From an uncultured Treponema sp. (lineage in GTDB: Bacteria > Spirochaetota > Spirochaetia > Treponematales > Treponemataceae), in the NCBI GenBank assembly GCA_947165895.1, contig CAMVCB010000001.1, positions 186,001 to 250,000 on the forward strand: a DNA stretch of 64,000 bases, given 5' to 3'. Each line of letters begins with the position of its first letter. Positions within the stretch are counted from its first letter, which is position 1. This document shows, piece after piece, positions 43,733 through 52,517 of this stretch. The translations under genes were made by a program, and so were the position numbers. Below the pieces are notes generated by a model. The model ran no database searches. It saw only the letters and a list, made by a program, of their open reading frames with translations, and was not told where the DNA came from.

Positions 43733-44525
43733 CGATGGTGTCCTCCAGTGTTTTTTCTTCCGGCGTAATTTCAAGAAGATTTTCAAGAATCTTTCTTATT
43801 TCACTTGTAGAAAGGTCGTAGTTCAGCTTTGAATCATAAGCAAGGCTCAAGGCTCCGGTTTCCTCAGAAACGACAAGTACAACAGCATCAGAAACTTCAG
43901 AAAGTCCCAGGGCCGCACGGTGACGGGTACCGAAAGTCTTTTTAATTGTGTAGTTTTCACTTGTCGGCAAAAAACAGCCGGCAGCAAGCAGTTTGCCCGA
44001 CTGAATGAAGCAGGCACCGTCATGAAGGGATGTATCCTTTCCAAAAATTGTCATCAGAAGACTGGAAGACAAATCCGCATTCAGTCTTGTTCCTGTCTGC
44101 ATGATGTTATCAAGCTTTGTGTGGCGCATAAAAACGGCCAGCATACCACGCTTCTGCTTTGAGAGCATTTCTGCCGCAATCAGGACAGCCTCAACATATG
44201 TGTGCTTTGAGCGGTTACCAAAAGTAAACCAGCCGCTCTGACCTATTCGCAGGAAAAGCTTTCGGATTTCAGGCTGGAAAATTACTGCAAAGGCAATTAC
44301 AAGAACAGGGGCAATGATATTCAAAAGCCAGAGAATTGTGGTCAGATCAAGAAGAATTGCAAGCCCAAAAGAAACGGCTACGATAACTGCGGCTTTAAGA
44401 ATCTGAACTGAGTTTGTTTTTGAAATGAAATCATAAATCTTGTAGAGCAGAAAAGTTAGTACGCCAATATCAAGGATTGGGCGGATATAATCATAAACAT
44501 GTAAAAGCCTGTCAATTCCAACCAT
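43710..44525 (-). CDS. dacA: Diadenylate cyclase CdaA/DacA
   Basis: 271 residues: three N-terminal membrane spans, then a DAC domain with the active-site D-G-A (SLHDGACFI) and R-H-R (GTRHRAALGL). It makes cyclic di-AMP from two ATP at the membrane. It heads the operon dacA-cdaR-acpS-DUF2225-truA. A TATAAT box lies 7 nt before the ATG, so the message is probably leaderless or nearly so. Confidence 0.93.
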   Translation of the reverse strand: MVGIDRLLHVYDYIRPILDIGVLTFLLYKIYDFISKTNSVQILKAAVIVAVSFGLAILLDLTTILWLLNIIAPVLVIAFAVIFQPEIRKLFLRIGQSGWFTFGNRSKHTYVEAVLIAAEMLSKQKRGMLAVFMRHTKLDNIMQTGTRLNADLSSSLLMTIFGKDTSLHDGACFIQSGKLLAAGCFLPTSENYTIKKTFGTRHRAALGLSEVSDAVVLVVSEETGALSLAYDSKLNYDLSTSEIRKILENLLEITPEEKTLEDTIDEHQAID

Positions 44526-44532
44526 ATCCTAC

Positions 44533-44538
44533 ATTATA
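44533..44538 (-). promoter_or_regulatory. -10 box adjacent to the dacA start
   Basis: TATAAT (44538-44533) is seven bases before the ATG at 44525. No good -35 is visible at 17 bp. The AGGAT between the box and the ATG is too close to serve as a ribosome-binding site. Confidence 0.45.
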
Positions 44539-44549
44539 CTACACTTTTA

Positions 44550-46454
44550 TTACTTCTGCGATAGGGAAATTATTGCATTCTCAATATCTGAAGGCGAAAG
44601 TCCTGCCATTTCAAGAACTTCGCCCCGGGTTCCGTGCCCGTAATATTTATCATCAAAGGCAAGTTGCTTTACGTTTTTTATACCGTTTTCACAGAGAAGC
44701 TCAAGCAGATATTCTCCGATGCCCCCGATTCTGCAGCCGTCCTCTACAATTACGAGCCCCTTATATTTTTTTGCAAGCTTTACAAAATATGCATCATCAA
44801 AAGGCTTGATAAAGCGGAGGGTATAAATATCAGAATAGCCGCCCTTAAGTATTACGGAACGTACAGCCTTCTGGACTTCGGAATACATACCGCCTGTGCA
44901 GACTGTAAGAATCTTTTTTTTGCGGGCAAGCAGCTCCTTTTCCGGAATATTTTCTACGATTATTTCTGTTGCGGGAATCATAAGTCCCCGGCCTCTTTCT
45001 ACAGGCGTTTCAAAAGGACTAATGTGAGTCGGACAGGAAAGCTTTGGATAGCGGATGATATGGGCACCCTGACCTTTCAGGGCATTTTCAAAGCAGAGCT
45101 TAAGGTCACTTTCGCTGCAGGGAGAATAAATCGTAAGGTTTGGAACCGGGCGGAAAAGGGCAATATCAAAAACTCCCTGATGAGTAACTCCGTCGCCAGG
45201 AACGGCTCCTGCCCTGTCCAGCATGAAAATTACATGAAAATTCTGAAGGGATACATCGTGGATAATCTGATCAACGGCCCGCTGAATAAAGGTTGAATAA
45301 ATGCAGACAACAGGAATCATGCCGCCCGCCGCAAGACCGCCCGCAAAGGTAACTGCATGCTCTTCTGCAATTCCGACATCAAAAAATCTGTCCGGAAAGC
45401 GGTGAGAAAAGGCTGTAAGGCCGGTTCCCTTTGCCATTGCCGCCGTAATCGCAGCAATTTTATCATTTTTTTCAGCTTCATTTACAATCAGATTGCTGAA
45501 GGCTTCAGTAAAGCTGGTTGTATCAAATTTTTCAACAGTTCCGTCGCTTGTCTGAAAAGGTCCAACGCCATGGAATACATCAGGCTTATTTTCAGCAGGA
45601 CTATAGCCCTTTCCTTTTTTTGTGATTACGTGAACGACAACAGGTCTGTGAAGCTTTTTTACCCTCTTAAAAATATCTTCAAGCTCTTTTTCATTGTGAC
45701 CGTCAATCGGGCCTGTGTATTCAAAGCCCAGCTCAACAAAAAGATTGTTTGCAAAAAAGAGACCTTTAATTGCACGCTTACAGCGGAAAATCAGCTTTTC
45801 AAGGAAGCGGTTAAATAATGGAATATGATTTACGATTTTATCAATAATGTTTCTGAATGACTGATATTTTATGGAAGCCGTCATGCGGCTGAGATAGCGG
45901 GACAAGGCTCCTGTGTTGTGGTCAATGGACATCTGGTTATCATTCAGAACAACAATCAGATTTTTTGAAAGCTGACCTGCGTGACTGAGACCTTCAAAGG
46001 CCATACCGCCGGTCAAGGCACCGTCCCCTATTACGGCAATTACCTTGCCGTCATTTTTTGCAAGGCTTCTTGCCGTCAAAAGTCCCAGGGCCGATGAAAT
46101 TGATGTTGAAGAATGGCCGTTTATAAAAAAATCGTGGGGGCTTTCGGCAGTATTTGTAAAGCCTGAAAGGCCGTCTTTTGTGCGGATAGTAGAAAAATCC
46201 TTATAGCGCCCCGTAAGAAGCTTATGGGTATAGCACTGATGACTTACATCCCAGATAATTGCATCCTTTGGACTGTCAAAAACTCTGTGCAAAGCTATTG
46301 TCAATTCAACAACGCCAAGATTACTTGCCAGGTGACCGCCGTTTTTTCCGACAACATCAATAATTGTCTTACGGCACTCTTTTGCAAGCTGAGTGATTTC
46401 TTTCTGAGAGAAGTTTTTTATGTCTGCCGGAGAATTAATCTTTTGGAGCAGCAT
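44550..46454 (-). CDS. dxs: 1-Deoxy-D-xylulose-5-phosphate synthase
   Basis: 634 residues in one transketolase-like chain: HLASNLGVVELTIALH, GDGALTGGMAFEGLSHAG (TPP motif), GPIDGHNEKEL, DRAGAVPGDGVTHQGVFDIA, and the C-terminal VEDGCRIGGIGEYLLELL. It starts the non-mevalonate isoprenoid pathway from pyruvate and glyceraldehyde 3-phosphate. It has its own promoter after the bS22-like gene terminator and is not obviously cotranscribed with dacA. Confidence 0.95.
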   Translation of the reverse strand: MLLQKINSPADIKNFSQKEITQLAKECRKTIIDVVGKNGGHLASNLGVVELTIALHRVFDSPKDAIIWDVSHQCYTHKLLTGRYKDFSTIRTKDGLSGFTNTAESPHDFFINGHSSTSISSALGLLTARSLAKNDGKVIAVIGDGALTGGMAFEGLSHAGQLSKNLIVVLNDNQMSIDHNTGALSRYLSRMTASIKYQSFRNIIDKIVNHIPLFNRFLEKLIFRCKRAIKGLFFANNLFVELGFEYTGPIDGHNEKELEDIFKRVKKLHRPVVVHVITKKGKGYSPAENKPDVFHGVGPFQTSDGTVEKFDTTSFTEAFSNLIVNEAEKNDKIAAITAAMAKGTGLTAFSHRFPDRFFDVGIAEEHAVTFAGGLAAGGMIPVVCIYSTFIQRAVDQIIHDVSLQNFHVIFMLDRAGAVPGDGVTHQGVFDIALFRPVPNLTIYSPCSESDLKLCFENALKGQGAHIIRYPKLSCPTHISPFETPVERGRGLMIPATEIIVENIPEKELLARKKKILTVCTGGMYSEVQKAVRSVILKGGYSDIYTLRFIKPFDDAYFVKLAKKYKGLVIVEDGCRIGGIGEYLLELLCENGIKNVKQLAFDDKYYGHGTRGEVLEMAGLSPSDIENAIISLSQK

Positions 46455-46462
46455 TTTCTACT

Positions 46463-46491
46463 ATTATAATCCCTTTTCAAGCCAATCTAAA
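46463..46491 (-). promoter_or_regulatory. Probable leaderless promoter of dxs
   Basis: TTTAGA (46491-46486), a 17-bp spacer and TATAAT (46468-46463); eight bases then lead to the ATG at 46454. The -35 box lies just beyond the terminator of the upstream operon. Confidence 0.5.
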
Positions 46492-46494
46492 AGC

Positions 46495-46531
46495 AAAAAA
46501 AAGACCGCTTAGTATAAAACTAATGCGGTCT
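46495..46531 (-). terminator. Intrinsic terminator of the rpoZ-miaA-bS22 operon
   Basis: Minus-strand AGACCGCA-UUAGU (46531-46519) pairs with ACUAA-GCGGUCU (46513-46502) around UUUAU, with one bulged base, then seven to eight U residues (46501-46495). Confidence 0.88.
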
Positions 46532-46571
46532 ATCTGACACAAGTTTCGACTAGAACTGTATGATAAACATA

Positions 46572-46661
46572 CTAAGCGCTCTTATGTCGATTACGTCTAA
46601 GCATCTTCTTTCGCTTATGTGTCGCCATCTTCTGGCGCTTTCTTTTCTTTCCACAAGGCAT
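46572..46661 (-). CDS. AURKAIP1/COX24-type small ribosomal protein (bS22-like)
   Basis: A 29-residue, very basic protein of the form MPCGKKRKRQKMATHKRKKM...RRNRHKSA. It matches the bacterial AURKAIP1/COX24-domain proteins, which are bound to the small ribosomal subunit (related to mitochondrial mS38, called bS22 in some bacteria). AGGAG lies 9 nt before the ATG. It is the last gene after rpoZ and miaA and is followed by a terminator. Easily missed because of its length. Confidence 0.82.
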   Translation of the reverse strand: MPCGKKRKRQKMATHKRKKMLRRNRHKSA

Positions 46662-46705
46662 GAGGTGGCACTCCTACTTTATAAAGTGTTCATATTATTA
46701 CAGAA

Positions 46706-47686
46706 TCAAGCCTTAAGGTCAATAGAAAAACCTGTCCTTTCGGCAAATTTCCCTATTAAATCTGCAATTTTCTGTAAATCCATTTCCATTGCATTATAAC
46801 GAATTACCTTACTTTCTGGAATATCCCGGATATAGGTATATTGTTTTTTTGCATATTTACAGGAATGATGCTTTATCGCTTCCCTGATTTTTTCATCATC
46901 CCCCTTAAGCGCCGGATCAAAAAATTCAGAATAGCCGATGGCCTTCATTCCGGGACTTTCTTTTGTATATCCAGCCTTTATAAGCTTTTCAACTTCGCCC
47001 CGTAAACCATCTTCAAACATAAGGTCAACACGCTTTCTTATACGCTCGAACAAAAGCTCTCTTTCAGGCTCCAAAACAATAAAACAGAAATCATAAAGAT
47101 CCCGGAGCTTTACGGAAAGCTGACTTTCTGACCTTTTTTTCCCGCTAGTATAAAAAACTTCAAGGGCCCGGCAGATGCGGTAGGCATCGTTTACGTGAAT
47201 CTTTGCGGCACTTTCCGGGTCAATTCTGCAAAGCTCTTCATACAGGGGCTGATTGCCTTCTTTTTCTATGCGCTCTTTCAGCTGATTTCTGATTTTTTCA
47301 TCCGACTTTGGAGTGGAAGGAAGACCAAACAAAAAATTACGGATATAAAAACCTGTTCCTCCGCAGACAAGGGGAAGCTTTCCCCTTTGATAAATATCCC
47401 GGCAAAGGATATCTGCCCTTTCTACAAAATCACTTACAGAAAACTGACAGTCAGGGCTGACAAGGTCTATCATATGATGGGGAATTTCCTTACAAAAAGA
47501 AGGCTCCGGCTTGGCGGTCCCTATATCCATTCCCTTATAAACTGCCTGAGAATCTGCGCTGATTACTTCTGCCTTTAAAATAAAATGACTGCCTGCTGGC
47601 GAAAAAAGTTCGCGGGTCAAGGCAGTCTTTCCAGAAGCCGTAGGTGCAAAAATGACCAGAACGGGTATTCTATTCTTTGTGCTCAA
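46706..47686 (-). CDS. miaA: tRNA dimethylallyltransferase
   Basis: 326 residues: P-loop FAPTASGKTALT, ISADSQAVYKGMDIGTAKP, HHMIDLV, GGTGFYIRNFLFGLP, and KKQYTYIRD near the C-terminus. It adds the dimethylallyl group to A37. It overlaps rpoZ by 17 nt. Confidence 0.94.
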   Translation of the reverse strand: MSTKNRIPVLVIFAPTASGKTALTRELFSPAGSHFILKAEVISADSQAVYKGMDIGTAKPEPSFCKEIPHHMIDLVSPDCQFSVSDFVERADILCRDIYQRGKLPLVCGGTGFYIRNFLFGLPSTPKSDEKIRNQLKERIEKEGNQPLYEELCRIDPESAAKIHVNDAYRICRALEVFYTSGKKRSESQLSVKLRDLYDFCFIVLEPERELLFERIRKRVDLMFEDGLRGEVEKLIKAGYTKESPGMKAIGYSEFFDPALKGDDEKIREAIKHHSCKYAKKQYTYIRDIPESKVIRYNAMEMDLQKIADLIGKFAERTGFSIDLKA

Positions 47687-47867
47687 TACGGTAACTTACT
47701 TTTTTATTGAAAAGCTGTTTAGCGGCTGCACAAACATCCTTACCCTGATTAGCTTCAATTTCAGGATCGTTTACACGAGCCATCTGATAAGCACGGCGGC
47801 TTGCAGCCACGGTGATTTCATAAATATTGCCCTTAAACTCAACTAACTGTTCCAGTGGAAATACCAT
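47670..47867 (-). CDS. rpoZ: RNA polymerase omega subunit
   Basis: 65 residues. NIYEITVAASRRAYQMARVNDPE is the conserved omega motif, and the short C-terminal region with AAKQLFNKKVSY is normal. GGGGG lies 7-11 nt before the ATG. It starts the rpoZ-miaA-bS22 operon, from a promoter shared with recO. Confidence 0.87.
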   Translation of the reverse strand: MVFPLEQLVEFKGNIYEITVAASRRAYQMARVNDPEIEANQGKDVCAAAKQLFNKKVSYRIEHKE

Positions 47868-47891
47868 TACTTACCCCCAAAATGAATACTT

Positions 47892-47920
47892 ATTATAATG
47901 ATTTTTTTTATAAATATCAA
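47892..47920. promoter_or_regulatory. Divergent promoter pair with overlapping -10 boxes (rpoZ / recO)
   Basis: Minus strand: TTGATA (47920-47915), 17-bp spacer, TATAAT (47897-47892) for rpoZ. The same ATTATAAT carries a plus-strand TATAAT (47894-47899) for recO, shifted by two bases. The two transcripts must compete for this site. Confidence 0.6.
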
Positions 47921-47933
47921 TAAAATAATGCTG

Positions 47934-48713
47934 ATGAACCGCTCTTACTCTGATTCAGCTCTGGTAATAAGCCTGAAAGCTTCCGGAGAAAACAACAGCA
48001 CAGTAACTCTTCTTACAAAAACAAGGGGAATTATATACGCCACCCTTTACGGCGGCCCTAAAAGCAGGCTGAGAAGTCTTGTTACCCAGTGGAACAGCGG
48101 CATCATTTACCTTTACGAGGCCCCGGAAAAAAAGCAGGTAAAAATCAGTGACTTTGACGTAAAAAACTATCACTCAAGCTTTTCCCTCAGTCTTTATAAA
48201 AACTTTGCGGCAAACCTGGCTTCGGAGCTGTGCATTAAGACAAAATGCGGGGGAAGCTTTGAAGAGTGCTGGCATCTTACATCAGGCTTTATGGACGGAC
48301 TTGAGCTTGCAAATGAAGAGCAGGCCCAGGTGGGATTAATCAGATTTTTATGGCGCTATCTTGAGCTTCTTGGCATTCAGCCTCCTTCCCACGCCTGTTC
48401 CGCCTGCGGTCAATCATTTTTAAGCTCCCGGCTTTCACCAGACAGCAAAACCTATTATAATGGAATTGAAAATAATTTTATCTGCAGCGAATGTCTTGCG
48501 GGTGGACTTGGACATTCCGAATACAATTTCTTCCTTAAGCTTTCGGCCTTACGCTATCTTGCGGGAATTACTGTATTGTCGCCCGCAGAAGCAAGAAAAC
48601 TGCAGATTGACAGGCAGGACTATCTTCAGCTCAAAGACCTTGTTTTTTTTCTGATAGAAAATGCCGTAGAAAGTAAATTAAATACAATAGAGACAGGGGC
48701 GGGAATACTCTAA
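47934..48713 (+). CDS. recO: DNA repair protein RecO
   Basis: About 260 residues from the ATG at 47934 (longer frame from 47898 lies over the -10 box). N-terminal OB fold (SYSDSALVISLKASGENNSTVTLLTKTRG), YGGPKSRLR, and a zinc site C-S-A-C...C-S-E-C. RecO loads RecA with RecR. No ribosome-binding site is clear. It is followed 3 nt later by recJ. Confidence 0.92.
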   Translation: MNRSYSDSALVISLKASGENNSTVTLLTKTRGIIYATLYGGPKSRLRSLVTQWNSGIIYLYEAPEKKQVKISDFDVKNYHSSFSLSLYKNFAANLASELCIKTKCGGSFEECWHLTSGFMDGLELANEEQAQVGLIRFLWRYLELLGIQPPSHACSACGQSFLSSRLSPDSKTYYNGIENNFICSECLAGGLGHSEYNFFLKLSALRYLAGITVLSPAEARKLQIDRQDYLQLKDLVFFLIENAVESKLNTIETGAGIL

Positions 48714-48716
48714 ATC

Positions 48717-50855
48717 ATGACAAACTGGACTAAGAAAAACGTTACAAAAACAGATATTGAACCATTGTGCAGCAGCTATCAGATAGACAAAATCCTTGCG
48801 TCAATCTTTGTACGCCGGGGAATTACAGAAGGAAGTGAGATTCTTTACTATCTGGAAAATGACCTTCGCTTTCAGCACGAGCCTTTTCTTCTTCCCAATA
48901 TGGAAGATGCCGTAGAACGCATTTTACAGGCCGAAGAAGAAGGCGAAAAAATCCTGATTTTTGGTGACAGCGATACTGACGGAATTACAAGTACAACAAT
49001 TTTGTACGACTATCTTAAAGGCCGGGGAATTGACGTAAGCTGGCGTATTCCTGTGGGTGATGATCCTTACGGACTTTCTAAAGATGCCGTAAATAAATTT
49101 TACGATGAAGGCGGAAGCCTTATCATTACCGTAGACTGCGGTATTTCTAACTATGAGGAAGTAGAGCTTGCAAACTCCCTTGGAATTGATGTTATCGTAA
49201 CCGACCATCACAATCCCCAGGCTACAGTTCCCCAAGCAAGCGTTATCGTAAATCCAAAGCTGGAAGAGTCTGCCTATCCTTTTAAGGAGATTTCCGGAGC
49301 GGCGGTTGCCTATAAGCTGGTATCTGCCCTCCGCTATGCCCATACAGATTTTTATAATTCAGAAATTACGATTATCGAAGTGGGCGAAGAAGAAGATGCA
49401 GTTTTGATTGACTGTGTAAAAATCAAAAATCTTGTAAAGGTAAAGGAGCTTCACGAAAGGATAATTCCCGGCCGGACTTCGATTTATGATACAAAGCTTT
49501 TGAACTTTCTTACCGGTCAGGTGCTTTATGCCTGGGATTCTCAGGCAGTAAAAAATGTCTTCCTCAACATTTTTGGAAGCGGCATAGATTTTATGCTCAA
49601 TGATTTAAGAAATGAAATCGGGGCTGTAATTCCTGCCGTAAAAAACAAAAGCTCCGGCCAGCTTGCAAAGCTTTCTTCCATTGCAAAATACATCCCGGCA
49701 CAGAGCGGAGTTCTTGAAAGCCTTTATAACCTTTACGTCACCTACTGTAAAAAAGTCATCGCTTCAAAGCACCCTGATTTTGTAAAGGCAGAAAGCCGGG
49801 ACATTCAGATGGCTGGAATTGCAGCCCTTGCGGACATCATGCCCATGAAAAACGAAAACCGCATTTTTGTAAACCAGTGCATACAGTCAATTAAAAAGAA
49901 TAATCCCCGGGAAGGACTTGCTGAGCTTTTTGCTAAATTCAAGCTTGTTCCGGAAATAACATCTTCAGTTGACCTTTCCTGGAACATAATTCCTGCCATA
50001 AACGCTGCGGGCCGCCTTGGAAAGCCTGATGTAGCGCTTAAGCTTTTTCTTGAGGAAAATCCCCGCCAGAGGGAAGCCCTTGCAGAAGAGATTTTTGCCA
50101 TGAACGAGGAAAGAAAGCTTCTGGTACAGAATGCCTCCTTTAAGGTTCATAACGAGGCAGAAAAAAGCGTAAGCGAGCACTCAAATAAATTCTGCGTTGT
50201 CGTAAGCCAGGACATCCAGCCCGGTCTTACAGGGCTTTTTGCGGCCAAGCTTATGAGTGACTTCGGTGTTCCATCCTTTGCCCTTACCTTCAGCCAGGAT
50301 ATCTGCATAGGCTCTGTAAGAAGCAAAAGGGGCTTTATTGCAACAAAATTCCTTGACGGTATGGGAAACTTTTTCTTAAACCACGGAGGCCACAATTACG
50401 CAGCCGGTTTCAGCTTTGAAAAAGAAAAGCTTCCCCGCTTCATTTCCTACCTTAAGGAAGCTTCAAAAAGCGTAGAGCTTTCAGAAGAAGATGAAGCCCT
50501 TGAAATTGATGCTGAAATTCCTCCTTCATATCTGGCCCCTGAGGTTTTCAAGCTGATAGACACCTTTGAGCCGTACGGCAACGAAAATTCAGAGCTTGTC
50601 TTTATGACAAAAAATGCCCGCATTTGCGATGCCATGCTGGTCGGAAAAAAAGAGCCCTTCCACCTGAAGCTGACCTTTAACTGCGGAAAATATAAATTTC
50701 CCGCAATGTTCTGGGGCCAGGGAGAAAGACTAAAAAAAGATATAACAGTCGGTCAATCTTATGATATACTTTATACATTAAGCAGAAACTACTTCAATGG
50801 AAATGTAACAAATCAGCTTATGATAAAGGAATTGAAGCCGTCTGCCGGAATATAG
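48717..50855 (+). CDS. recJ: Single-stranded-DNA exonuclease RecJ
   Basis: 712 residues with DHH motifs FGDSDTDGITST, TVDCGISN and VTDHHNP, the DHHA1 domain with NHGGHNYAAGFSFEKEK, and an OB-like C-terminus. An extra segment of about 140 residues (about 210-350) interrupts the DHH region relative to usual bacterial RecJ. 5'-3' exonuclease for repair and recombination. Confidence 0.92.
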   Translation: MTNWTKKNVTKTDIEPLCSSYQIDKILASIFVRRGITEGSEILYYLENDLRFQHEPFLLPNMEDAVERILQAEEEGEKILIFGDSDTDGITSTTILYDYLKGRGIDVSWRIPVGDDPYGLSKDAVNKFYDEGGSLIITVDCGISNYEEVELANSLGIDVIVTDHHNPQATVPQASVIVNPKLEESAYPFKEISGAAVAYKLVSALRYAHTDFYNSEITIIEVGEEEDAVLIDCVKIKNLVKVKELHERIIPGRTSIYDTKLLNFLTGQVLYAWDSQAVKNVFLNIFGSGIDFMLNDLRNEIGAVIPAVKNKSSGQLAKLSSIAKYIPAQSGVLESLYNLYVTYCKKVIASKHPDFVKAESRDIQMAGIAALADIMPMKNENRIFVNQCIQSIKKNNPREGLAELFAKFKLVPEITSSVDLSWNIIPAINAAGRLGKPDVALKLFLEENPRQREALAEEIFAMNEERKLLVQNASFKVHNEAEKSVSEHSNKFCVVVSQDIQPGLTGLFAAKLMSDFGVPSFALTFSQDICIGSVRSKRGFIATKFLDGMGNFFLNHGGHNYAAGFSFEKEKLPRFISYLKEASKSVELSEEDEALEIDAEIPPSYLAPEVFKLIDTFEPYGNENSELVFMTKNARICDAMLVGKKEPFHLKLTFNCGKYKFPAMFWGQGERLKKDITVGQSYDILYTLSRNYFNGNVTNQLMIKELKPSAGI

Positions 50856-50877
50856 ATTAAAAAAAATTGAGGGAATT

Positions 50878-51858
50878 ATGTATTTAAAAAGAGTTTTCGG
50901 ATTAATTTGTGCTGCATTTTTATCTACACTTGCACCTGCTTTTTGTGAAAAAGCTTTTTACCAGTCTGAAAGTTATTCTATAAACCTTCAGTACAATAAG
51001 GAAATCATACCCGGGCAGGCAGTTTTTGTCCGCATGAACCTTACCCCGGGAAAGAACGTAAAAAAGCAGGCAAATGCCCTAAAGGCAGAACTGCAGCTGC
51101 TTCTTGACGGTAAGATTTCCCAGCGTTCACCTTTTTATCAGATAAACGGGAAAAAATCTAAAAACAATTATGAAATGCTTTGCGGGGTGCCGGTATCCCT
51201 CTGGCTTGAAAATGAATGCAGCTGCCAGCTTAAGGTGATTTTTTCACTGAACGGAGAGCAGCCTAAGGAATTCATTCTTCCGTCAACCTTTATCCTCCGC
51301 ACTTTTGACAACGAAGACATTTATCTTGATGACAATAATACCGCCATCAGAACTGATACAAGTGCCGAAAGAATGGCCCAGATTGAAAAATTGAACAATA
51401 TCTTTTTTTCGACAAATTACTCTGCCATTTATTCATTAAAAACTTTTACCTGCCCGACTGATTCAAACCGTTATACAGCTCACTGCGGAGACCGCCGCAC
51501 CTATATTTATTCAAACGGCAAGAAGGGAAAGAGCCTCCACTACGGAAATGATTACGGAATCCCGACCGGTTCTGACGTAAAGGCCTGCGCAGAAGGAAAG
51601 GTTGTACTTGCCGAAGACAGAATTTCAACAGGCTGGAGTATTGTAATTGAACATCTTCCGGGGCTTTACAGTGTCTACTACCACTTGAGTGAACTGAAAG
51701 TTTCGGAAGGAGACATGATAAAGCAGGGACAGCTCATAGGAAAATCAGGGGCAACAGGAATGGCAACGGGCCCCCACCTTCACTGGGAAATGAGGCTGAA
51801 CGGCAGCGCCGTAATTCCAGAGTTCTTTTTGAAGGATTTTACCTTTGAGGATAATTAA
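50878..51858 (+). CDS. Periplasmic M23 (LytM-like) peptidase
   Basis: 326 residues with a signal peptide (LIC AAFLSTLAPAFC-type hydrophobic start). The C-terminal 120 residues are an M23 domain: HYGNDYGIPTGSDVKACAEGKVVLA (first His/Asp) and GPHLHWEMRL (HxH). The first half is a beta-rich region. Either an endopeptidase of peptidoglycan or an activator of one. Confidence 0.87.
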   Translation: MYLKRVFGLICAAFLSTLAPAFCEKAFYQSESYSINLQYNKEIIPGQAVFVRMNLTPGKNVKKQANALKAELQLLLDGKISQRSPFYQINGKKSKNNYEMLCGVPVSLWLENECSCQLKVIFSLNGEQPKEFILPSTFILRTFDNEDIYLDDNNTAIRTDTSAERMAQIEKLNNIFFSTNYSAIYSLKTFTCPTDSNRYTAHCGDRRTYIYSNGKKGKSLHYGNDYGIPTGSDVKACAEGKVVLAEDRISTGWSIVIEHLPGLYSVYYHLSELKVSEGDMIKQGQLIGKSGATGMATGPHLHWEMRLNGSAVIPEFFLKDFTFEDN

Positions 51859-51882
51859 TAAGAATCATAATAAGGACTGCCT

Positions 51883-52500
51883 TTGGAAATAGAAAAAAAT
51901 TACATTAAGAAAAAACTCTTTCAGCTTTTTAAAGCCCTCATAATCTTTTATATAATCTATTCAGGCTTTATATACACAAGAGTTTTTCTTTCTGCAAAAA
52001 AGCTGGCGCCTTTTTATTCCGGTGAGCTTGTCAGAATCATGATTTTTGGCTCGAGCACAAATGAAGACGGCAGCACAGTCAGTGCCAGAATTTCAATAAT
52101 TGATTCAAACGGAAGTGAAACCGCCGTTATCGAACGTTCCTGGAGCGGAAACTACCTCTGCGTAAACTTTTTTAAGGCCAGACTCTGCAAAAAAAACTTT
52201 TTCTTTCCTGTCGAAATCTACGGAAAAAATGAAATGATGGAAAACCTGCACTTTCCGGTAACAACAAGCCTTTCCCGCTATTACGACGAAAATCACGAAT
52301 GCCACCTTTTGGGAGGCTCTTCCACAAAGAAAAACCGCCAGCGCCTTTACAACATTTCAACCTTTGCAAATGGAAAGGCCCGGGTTTTCAAAATCGGAAA
52401 GGTAGAAAAAATCACCATAGACCTTTCCTGGTGCCAGACAGACAGCTACTACAGCATCAGCGTAGGAAAGGACAACGAGCTTGTCTTAAAAAAACTCTAG
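51883..52500 (+). CDS. Uncharacterised membrane-anchored protein
   Basis: 205 residues from a TTG at 51883 with AAGGA upstream. One hydrophobic span at about 12-33 (LFKALIIFYIIYSGFIYTRVF), then a beta-rich periplasmic part (RIMIFGSSTNEDGSTVSARISI). No known motif. It lies after the M23 gene in the same direction and may be cotranscribed. Confidence 0.6.
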   Translation: MEIEKNYIKKKLFQLFKALIIFYIIYSGFIYTRVFLSAKKLAPFYSGELVRIMIFGSSTNEDGSTVSARISIIDSNGSETAVIERSWSGNYLCVNFFKARLCKKNFFFPVEIYGKNEMMENLHFPVTTSLSRYYDENHECHLLGGSSTKKNRQRLYNISTFANGKARVFKIGKVEKITIDLSWCQTDSYYSISVGKDNELVLKKL

Positions 52501-52517
52501 CGACGGAAAAGCAGGAG

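Noticed and set aside
44634..45296. 220-residue plus-strand ORF
   Set aside because: It is the complement of dxs, which is complete and conserved along this stretch.
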